Of a stretch of DNA of 64,000 nt, positions 53,944 through 62,269 are shown piece after piece. The first letter of the stretch is position 1. Each line of letters opens with the position of its first letter. The translations under genes were made by a program, and so were the position numbers. The notes under the pieces are model-generated. The model ran no database searches, was not told the DNA's origin, and was given only the letters and a program-made list of their open reading frames with translations. Source of the stretch: an uncultured Desulfobacter sp. (GTDB lineage: Bacteria > Desulfobacterota > Desulfobacteria > Desulfobacterales > Desulfobacteraceae); contig NZ_OY781882.1 of the NCBI RefSeq assembly GCF_963677125.1, forward strand, positions 2,178,501-2,242,500, written 5' to 3'.

Positions 53944-55197
53944 TTATCTGTCCGGCAGCGCCTGGCACACCAGCTCCAAAAGATGAACCACCCTGGCAGG
54001 GATTTTTTGGCGATCAAGACTATCCTGGAGCTGAATCATGCATCCCGGACAGGCCGTTGCCACGATTTGAGCCCCACTTTGGGCAACATGGTGCGCCTTT
54101 TGGTTGCCGATCATCTGACTGGTTTCGTAATGGTGTACGGAGAAGGTCCCACCCAGACCGCAGCAAGTTGCCGCATCAGTCATCTCAACATAGTCGACCT
54201 GGGGCAACGCACAAAGCAATTTTCTGGGGGCCAGGGTCAAGCCCTGATTTCGCAGGTGGCAGGGGTCGTGGTAGGTGACCTTAACCCGATTTTCTAATCG
54301 AGGTAAAGATGCCAGTCTGCCTGCCAAATCCATATCCATCACAAAATCCATGACATCCCGGGTCTTTTCAGCAAAGGGCTGATAGTCCGCTCCAAGCGTC
54401 GGATAAATCCCGGTCAGTGCGCCGTGACAGGAAGCACAGGCCGTGAGTACATAGTCAAATGCGTGGGGTTTCAGGGCCTTTAAATTGCTTTTGGCAAGGG
54501 TTTTTACCGCATCTCCCGCACCGGCGGACAGGGCGGGAAGTCCGCAGCAGCCCTGTGCGTCCGTGAGGGTCACATGGATCCCCATGAAGTTCAGAATACG
54601 GACCAGGCACTCACCAATTTCAGGGTATAGGTAATCAATTCCGCACCCGGAAAAAAAAACAACCCTGGGACCGGTTGATGGGGAAATCGTCTGCCGTATC
54701 TCTCTGTTCAAAAAGGGTTTAAATGACGGTTTGGGGAAAGTACGTTCCTGGGGAATGCCCGGTACAGGAAACCGCAGTTTTAAACCGCTTGTCTCCGGAA
54801 TCTGCCGGCACAGAAGCCGGGAGGCCAGCTCACCGGCTTTACTCATCCAGCCCATGGCATTTTTATGCGTCAGCAAGGCAGCTACGCCTTTACCAAATCC
54901 AGACAGTCCATTTTGCCGGGCCACTTCCCTGCGGGCCGCGGCCACGATCTGCGCAGTGGGCACCTGGTTGGGGCACAGATTGGTGCAACTGCCGCACAGC
55001 AGGCACTGGGACAGATCATGAACCAGCCTATCTTCGGCAAAGACCTGTCCATCCATCATGGCCTGGGCCAGGGTAATTTTCCCCCGGGCCACACCCCCCT
55101 CCTGGTTTTCTGTTTTAAACACCGGGCATGTGGCCTGACAGGCACCGCATTTGACACAGGCCTGGCTCCACGCTCTGTATTGTTCCAGATCTTTCAT
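53944..55197 (-). CDS. glcF: GlcF/LldE-type iron-sulfur oxidoreductase subunit
   Basis: Electron-transfer subunit of a 2-hydroxyacid oxidase. 417 residues; N-terminal double cluster CVKCGACQATCPVF and CLLCGSCTNLCPNQVP, then two CCG domains, with GCGIDYLYPE, GCCGLP, SCHG, and HDPCHL, CCGLGGTFS, ACPGCMIQL. Its ATG overlaps the glcD stop as ATGA, so the pair is one unit. Glycolate, lactate or a related acid could be the substrate. Confidence 0.88.
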   Translation of the reverse strand: MKDLEQYRAWSQACVKCGACQATCPVFKTENQEGGVARGKITLAQAMMDGQVFAEDRLVHDLSQCLLCGSCTNLCPNQVPTAQIVAAARREVARQNGLSGFGKGVAALLTHKNAMGWMSKAGELASRLLCRQIPETSGLKLRFPVPGIPQERTFPKPSFKPFLNREIRQTISPSTGPRVVFFSGCGIDYLYPEIGECLVRILNFMGIHVTLTDAQGCCGLPALSAGAGDAVKTLAKSNLKALKPHAFDYVLTACASCHGALTGIYPTLGADYQPFAEKTRDVMDFVMDMDLAGRLASLPRLENRVKVTYHDPCHLRNQGLTLAPRKLLCALPQVDYVEMTDAATCCGLGGTFSVHHYETSQMIGNQKAHHVAQSGAQIVATACPGCMIQLQDSLDRQKIPARVVHLLELVCQALPDR

Positions 55198-56603
55198 TTT
55201 ACATCTCCGGGAAGTGGCACGTCATCGGCTGGAAAAATTTTACCCGGATTGAGGATATTGTACGGGTCCAAGGCTTTTTTAAGGGTTTTCATATAAAGAA
55301 TGGACTGACTTGACAGCTCCAGGGAAAGATAAGGGGCTTTCATGATGCCGACCCCGTGTTCTCCACTCATGGTTCCGCCCAACGCCAGAGTGGCCCGGAA
55401 CAGTGCTTCAATGGCAAGCTCGGCATCGGCCATTTGTTTTGCATCGTCTTTGTCCGCCATGATATTGACGTGGATATTTCCGTCACCGGCATGGCCGAAG
55501 TTCACGATGGGCAAGTTATATTGATCAGAAATCTTTTCGATCCGGCGGATCATCTCGGGCAGCTTTGATCGAGGAACACAAATATCTTCATTAAACTTTT
55601 CCAGCCCAAGCTTTTTCAATGAAGGAGAAATCGCCCTGCGGATCTTCCAGATCGCTTCGCTTTCTTCAAAGGTATTGGCCACCCGGTTTTCCAACACCCC
55701 CAGGGAATCGACCACCTTTAAAACTCTTTGGGCCTGCTTATCCAGAAACTCCTGGTCCCCGTCCACCTCTATGATCAGGGCTGCTTCTGCAGCTTCCGGC
55801 ATGGAGAGACCTGCGGTCTGCCTGAGGCAATCCAGGGTCCGGCCGTCCATGAATTCCAGGGTAGCGGGAATGATTTTTTCACGAATAATGGCGGATACGG
55901 CTTTGGCAGCACCGTCAATGGCATCAAACACCACCAGCATAGTCTTCTTGGCCTGGGGTTTGGGCAGCAGCTTGAGAATGATCTTTGTAATGACGGCCAG
56001 CGTGCCCTCCGAACCACAAAAGAGCTTGGTCAAATCATAGCCAACCACCCCTTTCATGGTGGTACCGCCGGTTTCAATCAAGTCACCTGTAGGCGTAACC
56101 ACCTCCAAGCCGATGACATAATCCTTAGTCACCCCGTACTTGACACACCGGGGACCGCCTGCGCATTCAGCAACATTCCCGCCCAGACTCGAAACTTTCA
56201 AGGAAGCCGGATCAGGGGGATAAAACAACCCGACCGCCTCAACGGCCTTTTGAAAATCCCCGGTCACCACACCGGGCTCCACCACGGCCACAAGATTTTC
56301 CTGGTCTATATCCAGGATCCGGTTCATCCGGCTCATGCCCATGACCATCCCTCCGCAAACCGGCAGAGCGCCGCCGGTAAACCCGCTGCCCGCCCCCCTG
56401 GGGTAAACCGGGATACGGTGAGTGTGGGCAATTTTCATGATCCGGGATACGGCCTGGGCATCTGCCGGATGCACCACAACATCCGGAAGAAATTGTTTGC
56501 GCGTGGCATCATAGCTGTACAAAATACGGTCGGTCTTTTCACAGCTCACATATTTGGAACCGCATATCTCTTTGAGTTCCTGGATCACATGCTCAGGTAT
56601 CAT
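55194..56603 (-). CDS. glcD: GlcD-type FAD-linked 2-hydroxyacid oxidase
   Basis: FAD subunit that oxidises a 2-hydroxyacid (glycolate or D-lactate type). 469 residues: FAD-binding PCMH domain with YPRGAGSGFTGGALPVCGG and SLGGNVAECAGGPRCVKYG, a FAD-oxidase C-terminal domain and the final GHAGDGNIHVNIM and GEHGVGIMKAPYL motifs. The 2-hydroxyacid identity is not settled. Start ATG at 56603, preceded by TTAGGAAG. The upstream TRAP permease genes are broken. Confidence 0.9.
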   Translation of the reverse strand: MIPEHVIQELKEICGSKYVSCEKTDRILYSYDATRKQFLPDVVVHPADAQAVSRIMKIAHTHRIPVYPRGAGSGFTGGALPVCGGMVMGMSRMNRILDIDQENLVAVVEPGVVTGDFQKAVEAVGLFYPPDPASLKVSSLGGNVAECAGGPRCVKYGVTKDYVIGLEVVTPTGDLIETGGTTMKGVVGYDLTKLFCGSEGTLAVITKIILKLLPKPQAKKTMLVVFDAIDGAAKAVSAIIREKIIPATLEFMDGRTLDCLRQTAGLSMPEAAEAALIIEVDGDQEFLDKQAQRVLKVVDSLGVLENRVANTFEESEAIWKIRRAISPSLKKLGLEKFNEDICVPRSKLPEMIRRIEKISDQYNLPIVNFGHAGDGNIHVNIMADKDDAKQMADAELAIEALFRATLALGGTMSGEHGVGIMKAPYLSLELSSQSILYMKTLKKALDPYNILNPGKIFPADDVPLPGDVK

Positions 56604-56618
56604 AAAACAGCTTCCTAA

Positions 56619-56958
56619 TTAAATAACAAAATTTACGACAATCACGGCCCCAAGATGAATCGGATCAATGCCCAGATTCACCGCAATGGGCTCCAGTATA
56701 GGAACAATAATAACTATGGCGGCGGGCGTGTCCAGTAATGATCCGATAAAAAGGAATAAAATATTAACCAGCAGTAAAAAGACATACTTGTTTGCCGAAA
56801 TGGTGGAGATGGCCTGGGCAGCAATTGCCGGTATCTGGGCTGAAGCCATGAGCCATGCAAACAAGTTGGCACTGGCGATAACGAACATGATCATAGATAC
56901 CCCGGGTGACCAGAACTGCCATTAAAAACCGGTCCAAAAAAGCTTTCACTCTTTCCAT
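56619..56958 (-). pseudogene. Fused remnant of TRAP transporter permease genes (dctQ 5' end joined to dctM)
   Basis: On the minus strand, MERVKAFLDRFLMAVLVTRG (from 56958) looks like the start of a small TRAP permease (DctQ). It runs at about 56900 straight into MIMFVIASANLFAWLMASAQ in another frame, a mid-protein piece of the large permease (DctM) that reads on to GAVIVVNFVI and then stops. Full-length genes would be about 160 and 425 residues, so about 1.5 kb is missing and both ends of dctM are gone. The TRAP binding protein next door is intact. Confidence 0.85.
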
Positions 56959-57026
56959 TTGCGAACTCCAGCAAAATCCAGGGAGGCCCGCCCCTGTTCT
57001 CTAATCATTACAATTTCAGTACGAAC

Positions 57027-58040
57027 TTAATTAGCAGCATTGTCTCTGGCCGTCAAAAAGGTATTAAGCACATCTGTGCCGATCTTACTTTCAAACTCCT
57101 TGTACATGGGCTTTACCGCCTTCTGGAATGGGATTTTGTCCGCAACCTGGTTCACGACCATCCCCTCTTTTTTCAAATTCTCCAGGTAATCCCGAATAAT
57201 CCCGGCAATAACGGTCCGCTCATAGGCAGCAGCCTCCAGCGCCGCTTTCAGAAAAAGCACCTGATCTTCAGGTGAAATCTTTTTCCAAGTCCGGTTTGAG
57301 GCCATCAGAACTAGGGGAGAGTAGGTGTGTCCAGTCAGAGAAAGATACTTGGTTACCTCGTAGTATTTGTTGGCGTAAATGACAGGCACCGGAATCTCCA
57401 ATCCGTCCACCACCTTTTGCTGGACCGCGGTAAACACCTCCCCCCAGGGCATGGGAACGGCATTGGCGCCCAGGCTTTTAAACATCCCGATGTATACCGG
57501 TGTCTTCATTACCCGGTATTTAACGCTCTTTAAGTCCGCCGGTGTATTTACCGGTCTGACATTGTTGATCATGTGTCGAAATCCACCTTCGGAAAAGGCC
57601 AGGCCTTTGATGGAAAGTTTGGATAGCTTTTCGAGCAGCATCCGGCCGGCCGGCCCATCCAGTACCTCATGGGCCACGTTGGCCGAAGGGAACATAAAAG
57701 GCAGATCCAGTACCATGAATGGATTAATAAAAGCACCCACCGGTGCATTGGTCACCACGCCAAAATCAATGGTACCCATGCTCAAATTTTTGACCAAAGC
57801 GGTGTCATTGCCCAGCTGACTGCTGCCGAACAGCTTAATTTTATACCGTCCCTGGGTGTATTCGGAAACCAGCTTAGAAAATTTATCGGCAGTAATAAAG
57901 TAAGGGTCTTTTTCGTTGGCTGCCGTTACAAAACCGAGTTTTAGCTGAACAGGCCCGGCAACTGCTGTACAAATCCCCACAACGGCCATTGCCAGCCAGC
58001 AGAAAACACTTATCATTCCCACTTTGTACTTTGCGTTCAT
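57027..58040 (-). CDS. dctP: TRAP transporter solute-binding protein DctP
   Basis: Periplasmic receptor of a TRAP carboxylate importer, 337 residues with signal peptide (AVAG). ATG at 58040 is seven bases after AAAGGAG; two more ATGs just upstream are too close to it. Fold marks: KLGFVTAANEKDPYF, KLFGSSQLGNDTALVKNLSMG, IDFGVVTNAPVGAF, GFRHMINNVRPVNTPADLK and the conserved Arg in YRVMKTPVY. The permease genes beside it are broken, so it may be useless or serve another permease. Confidence 0.9.
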   Translation of the reverse strand: MNAKYKVGMISVFCWLAMAVVGICTAVAGPVQLKLGFVTAANEKDPYFITADKFSKLVSEYTQGRYKIKLFGSSQLGNDTALVKNLSMGTIDFGVVTNAPVGAFINPFMVLDLPFMFPSANVAHEVLDGPAGRMLLEKLSKLSIKGLAFSEGGFRHMINNVRPVNTPADLKSVKYRVMKTPVYIGMFKSLGANAVPMPWGEVFTAVQQKVVDGLEIPVPVIYANKYYEVTKYLSLTGHTYSPLVLMASNRTWKKISPEDQVLFLKAALEAAAYERTVIAGIIRDYLENLKKEGMVVNQVADKIPFQKAVKPMYKEFESKIGTDVLNTFLTARDNAAN

Positions 58041-58077
58041 CATCATGCTCCTTTTTTCATTTAACGGTGAATTCCAG

Positions 58078-59721
58078 TTATGCAAGTGGCCCAAACTCAT
58101 AGAGCCTGGCCGGATTTGTCACAAGGATCTTGTTCCTGATCTCCTCATCCGGTGCCCACTGTGCCAACAGGTCCAGTAAATCAGCATCATTGGGCATGGG
58201 TACGTTGATGCAGGGGTGAGGCCAGTCAGTGGCCCAAACCACCCGGTCCGGATTGGTTTCAATAATCTTTTTTGCAAATGCGCCGGTATCTTCATAGGGC
58301 GGCATGGTACAGCCGGAAATCCGGTAGGCGCCTGACACCTTGACCCACGCCCTACCCTCTTTCAAAATCCGCAGCATTTTTTTAAACCCCGGATGCTCTA
58401 CCCCCAAAGAAGCAGGCATATGACCCATGTGGTCAAAGACCACATCCACAGGCAAATTGGCCAGGGTATCCAGGTCCGAAAATTCTGAGACATCCACCAG
58501 CATCTGCAGGTGCCAGCCAAAGGGCGCGATCTTTTCAGCCAGTTTTTTCACATCAGAGACTTCAATCCCGCTTTTAAACAGCAGGTTGATCCTCACCCCC
58601 CTGGCACCCATCTCGTGCATTCGCTCCATCTCTTTAACATCGATATCTTCATCAACCACCACCACCGCCCTGAAATTTTCACCGCCCTGGCGGATGGCGT
58701 CCAATGTGGCCCGGTTGTCTGTCCCGTAAACCGAAGGCTGTACAATGACGGCCCGCTCCAGCCCAAGGGCACTTAGCATCTCTTTGTAACTGGTTAAAGA
58801 AGCGTCCGGCGGGGTATAGGATCTGTGCGGGGTATAGGGGTAGCGGCTCCGGGGCCCCAGGATATGGGCGTGGCAATCGCATGCCCCCCGTGGAACCACA
58901 AGCTTTGGCGTACCGGGATTCGGGTCTGCTTCGGCACAGGTAGGTATATAGGAATCTCCAATCAATGTCATTCTGCTCTCCTCCCATCCCTGCAAACCCC
59001 GGAGGCCAAGACGGCTTGCAGAGCGCAGGATATGATACCAGGCCGCCCGCCGGGCCTTGTCGGGATCGCCCAGCCGGATAGCCTCATAAATTTCTTCATA
59101 TTCTCTTAAAATCTTTCCGGCAGTCCTGGGGTTCTTTGAAATTTCGGGCATCTCAAAGGCCAGACTTGTCCGAATACGGTGGGATAAAAACTGGATAAAA
59201 TCACAATAGTGCTTGTTATGGGTGGCTTCGGCCACCACCCGGTGGAACTGAGATTCAAGTTCTGAAAAATCTTTTTCGGCATCAATTGCCCACTTCATTT
59301 TTTCAAGGACACCCAAAAGCTCGCACAACTGTTCATGGGACCGTCTTCGGGCTGCCATGGCTGCCCCGCCCACTTCCATCTCGATCCTCAGTTCCATGAC
59401 GGCGCGCAAGTCTTCAAGGGTTGCAAGCTCCTTTGAATCGATTTTAAACGCCTTGAATTCAAAATCCGGAGAAACAAAGGCACCCTTGCCCTGTTGGGTT
59501 TCTACATATCCATCCTGGCGCAGACTGGCAATAGCCTCGCGCACCGCAGTCCGGCTGACCCCGAATTCTTCAGCAACCCGTGCCTCACTGGGCAGTTTAC
59601 TTCCGGGTGGAAAAACACCTTCCCTGATTTTTTGAGAAATTTGAATGGCAATCTGCGCTGGAAGGCGCCTGGGACGAGAAAGCGTACTGAAACTATTTTG
59701 TTTTAACTTTTTTTCCACCAT
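58078..59721 (-). CDS. GntR (FadR-type) regulator fused to an amidohydrolase
   Basis: A 547-residue fusion without any break in frame. Residues 18-245: GntR winged helix (PPGSKLPSEARVAEEFGVSR, TAVREAIASLRQDGY) and FCD domain (HRVVAEATHN, ILREYEEIYEAI). Residues about 275-547: amidohydrolase of the TIM-barrel family containing lactonases such as LigI and galactarolactone isomerase, with CDCHAH (D282, H284, H286), VVFDHMGHMP and VVWATDWPHP. A regulator and its ligand-processing enzyme in one chain is an uncommon design. GGGGAGG precedes the ATG. Near TRAP and hydroxyacid oxidase genes, it may sense and process a lactone or sugar acid. Confidence 0.9.
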   Translation of the reverse strand: MVEKKLKQNSFSTLSRPRRLPAQIAIQISQKIREGVFPPGSKLPSEARVAEEFGVSRTAVREAIASLRQDGYVETQQGKGAFVSPDFEFKAFKIDSKELATLEDLRAVMELRIEMEVGGAAMAARRRSHEQLCELLGVLEKMKWAIDAEKDFSELESQFHRVVAEATHNKHYCDFIQFLSHRIRTSLAFEMPEISKNPRTAGKILREYEEIYEAIRLGDPDKARRAAWYHILRSASRLGLRGLQGWEESRMTLIGDSYIPTCAEADPNPGTPKLVVPRGACDCHAHILGPRSRYPYTPHRSYTPPDASLTSYKEMLSALGLERAVIVQPSVYGTDNRATLDAIRQGGENFRAVVVVDEDIDVKEMERMHEMGARGVRINLLFKSGIEVSDVKKLAEKIAPFGWHLQMLVDVSEFSDLDTLANLPVDVVFDHMGHMPASLGVEHPGFKKMLRILKEGRAWVKVSGAYRISGCTMPPYEDTGAFAKKIIETNPDRVVWATDWPHPCINVPMPNDADLLDLLAQWAPDEEIRNKILVTNPARLYEFGPLA

Positions 59722-59880
59722 GGCGTTTCCTCCCCTTTTACAAAACCAAATTTAACGTAAACCGATTATCATGTTGTCAGTTGTCATACAAGTTGTTTTT
59801 TCAAAATTTTCTATACTCTCTCTTTTTTTGCCCTTGGGTGGACTAAGGACCGGCAGTAAATAGAAAAAGAGACTATGCGA

Positions 59881-60789
59881 TTAAAAAAAAGACATGACCA
59901 CGGTCAATGTAACAAGACTAAGCAAGGTCGAAATGCAGATAACAGAAGTAACAAAAGCAGGGGCCACATCATTTTCCATGGCAATGATGGCCGTAAGTAC
60001 GGCCGAAGGCATAGCTGATTGAAGAATACCGGCAGAGGCTTCAATACCGGAAATGCCCACCAGGGGAATCACGACAATGGCAATGGCAGGCCCTGCAATC
60101 AAACGAATCAGACTTGCCAGAAAGACATCTTTGCCAAAATTCAGTTTTCCGGCCTCTTTGAGTTGCAGTCCCAATGCCAGCAGCAGCACGGGAATCATGG
60201 CATCTCCAAGTAATCCTGCAATACGCTGAACCATAATCGGAGGGTCAATATCTGCCACGGGAAAAATCAGAGCCAATGGCACAATCGTAATCGCCGGCGT
60301 TTTAATAAGTTTCTTCAATGCGCCTGTGCTGCCGCCTTTCAACCAGCCTACAGCCATGACACAGCAAAAAAAAGAAAAGGTATTGGTCGTAAGCATATAG
60401 ATGGTTGCGCTTTCCATGGCCTCGGGACCGAAACAAAATTTTGTCAGGGCCAGGCCATAGTTTCCAACATTCCCGAAAATACAGGTCATCAAAAAAGCTG
60501 TTGCGATCTCTTTACTGCGCCCCATGCCCCTTGCCAGCCCCCACCCCAAAAGCCCTGTAATCATATAGACCAGCCCAATACCGACCATCATTCTAAATGC
60601 GGTAACGGCATCAATCTTGACTTGGCTGAGCACATTGAAAACAAAAGCCGGCACAAGCAGATAATAGCTTGTGCGTGAAAGAGACCGGCTATGAATCTCG
60701 AGCTTGTTCCCAAGAAGATAGGCGGTCAGAATTAGGGCAAATACCGGGGTGACAACATTAAAAAAAATGGAAAACCACTGGAAAAACAT
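59881..60789 (-). CDS. Auxin-efflux-carrier-family (AEC) transporter
   Basis: A ten-helix membrane transporter of 302 residues (AEC family, which includes malonate, malate and other carboxylate carriers). It begins FFNVVTPVFALILTAYLLGN and has the mid-protein SYYLLVPAFVFNVLSQV and ATAFLMTCIFGNVGNYGLAL segments, then the C-terminal MPSAVLTAIIAMENDVAP. GGAG is eight bases before its ATG. It lies 159 bp downstream of the fusion-regulator gene's start, on the same strand (separate unit). Confidence 0.88.
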   Translation of the reverse strand: MFFQWFSIFFNVVTPVFALILTAYLLGNKLEIHSRSLSRTSYYLLVPAFVFNVLSQVKIDAVTAFRMMVGIGLVYMITGLLGWGLARGMGRSKEIATAFLMTCIFGNVGNYGLALTKFCFGPEAMESATIYMLTTNTFSFFCCVMAVGWLKGGSTGALKKLIKTPAITIVPLALIFPVADIDPPIMVQRIAGLLGDAMIPVLLLALGLQLKEAGKLNFGKDVFLASLIRLIAGPAIAIVVIPLVGISGIEASAGILQSAMPSAVLTAIIAMENDVAPAFVTSVICISTLLSLVTLTVVMSFF

Positions 60790-60989
60790 GGGGACTCCGA
60801 AAGGTTATTGCCGCAACCGGAGCATATTTTTTCCAGCTGCCGATTAAAAGGAAGACGTTTGTACTATAAAAGCCCTATCGGGTCAAGATGCAGTCTCAAC
60901 TTTGCCAGGGTGAACGCATTTATAATTTTGCCGTTTTTTTACTCTTCGTACATGGATTGATAGGCTGACAAAAAGAAGGTTTCTGCCCT

Positions 60990-61085
60990 ACGAAAGATAG
61001 GTATGCGCCTCACGAAAAAAGCCTTTCACCTACGAAAAAACAGCCTAATTCACGAAAAAAAGTTCCTATTCTACGAAAAAAAATT
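60990..61085. repeat. Phased ACGAAAAA repeats
   Basis: ACGAAA occurs at 60990, 61012, 61032, 61052 and 61073, spacing 20-22 bp, that is about two helical turns. The consensus is (C/T)ACGAAAAAA then CCT-rich sequence. A phased A-tract of this sort should bend DNA. It stands in front of a weak open frame (61003-61347). Confidence 0.75.
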
Positions 61086-61984
61086 CCCAAAATGTAAAAA
61101 GTTTCTTATCTATAAACCGTCAAAACTCTTGACAGGCATACGATTCAAAGATTTCATTTATTCACCGACTGCAATCCAAAAATCTGGGAGTTATATCGCT
61201 TTAAAAATGCGAAAACCATCTAAAATCATGCGCACGATATCCACTTATTTAAAAACGATTCGCATCTACCACAGAGTTTTCGCGACTCATAACCCCTCTG
61301 AATTCAACAAGATACTCATGGGGTTCAACTTTACAAATTTAGAATAGTTAAAGACCTAAAATTTTTATGCTTGACATCCAGCCTATTCATAATATAGGTT
61401 TTTCTATAAATTAGTTTTTATTATTTTTTAAAGGCCGTCAAACAGGCGGTTTATAAACCTTCATAACGATATACATTCGCGTGTTAATCCTCATTTTTAG
61501 GAAAGGATTCGAATGTATTAATGAACGAAAAAATAAGGCTGATTTTTGCCGGAAGGCACGAGCGGAAACAGAATCTGAATCTATTGAAGTTGCGGTATCT
61601 CAATTGCGTTAAAACCCGGCCTTGATGTTAATGTAAGATTTTCTCTACTTTAGATTTAAGCAATGATTCCACCGAAATTTGGTGGGGATAAATATTGTTC
61701 AACAAAGAAGTGTAGCACGAGGATCTAAACCAAAAAGAAGGAGGGTAAATGGAGAAAACGATTTGCAGTAGCCGTAATCACCAGGTCATTTTTTTTAAAC
61801 CTCAAACCGAACTTTTCTCAAAAACAACGTTCGCATTATTGTTATCAGTTTTACCAGTTGAGCTGTAGCTGTTTCGTACCCTGTTGAAGTAGATTGAAAA
61901 AAGTACGCCAAAACTAGGATATTTTGCCTTTAAACGCAAACATCCGGATTTAAATTAAACTTTTTTTATTTAAGGAGAAAACCT
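61086..61984. other. Gene-poor A+T-rich region
   Basis: Nine hundred bases with no gene I can support. A 114-codon open frame (61003-61347) is built from the repeats and rich in Lys and Phe, with no family match or ribosome site, so I do not call it. The last 40 bases include AAGGAG, the ribosome site of the DUF485 gene. Confidence 0.5.
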
Positions 61985-62269
61985 ATGTCACACGGACCTG
62001 CAACTGATTGGGGAGAGGATAAAGCTATTGGTTTTAAAACTACACTGGGTTTGTGGTTGTTTCTAATTTACGTCTTGGTCTATGTCGGATTTATCTGGAT
62101 AAATGTTGCCAGTCCGGAAACAATGGAGGCAAAGGTTTTTGCCGGTCAAAATCTGGCAGTTGTATACGGCTTTGGCTTGATTATTTTGGCTTTCATAATG
62201 GGAATCATTTACGACGTTCTTTGCACCAATAAAGAAGATGAACTTAATGTGGAGGATTCTGACAAATGA
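61985..62269 (+). CDS. DUF485 membrane protein, partner of acetate permease
   Basis: A 94-residue two-helix membrane protein of the DUF485 (YjcH) family, always found next to ActP-type symporters. It reads GLWLFLIYVLVYVGFIWIN and LAVVYGFGLIILAFIMGIIYDVL for the helices, with an acidic C-terminus. AAGGAG precedes its ATG. The stop overlaps the symporter start as ATGA. Its precise role is unknown but it is usually taken as an accessory to acetate uptake. Confidence 0.9.
   Translation: MSHGPATDWGEDKAIGFKTTLGLWLFLIYVLVYVGFIWINVASPETMEAKVFAGQNLAVVYGFGLIILAFIMGIIYDVLCTNKEDELNVEDSDK

Noticed and set aside
55728..56618. Open frame of 296 codons opposite glcD
   Set aside because: Antisense to an intact FAD oxidase gene; composition reflects the complement of that gene.
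61003..61347. Open frame of 114 codons in the phased-repeat region
   Set aside because: It is made largely of the ACGAAAAA repeats, has no ribosome site and gives a Lys/Phe-rich product with no recognisable domain.
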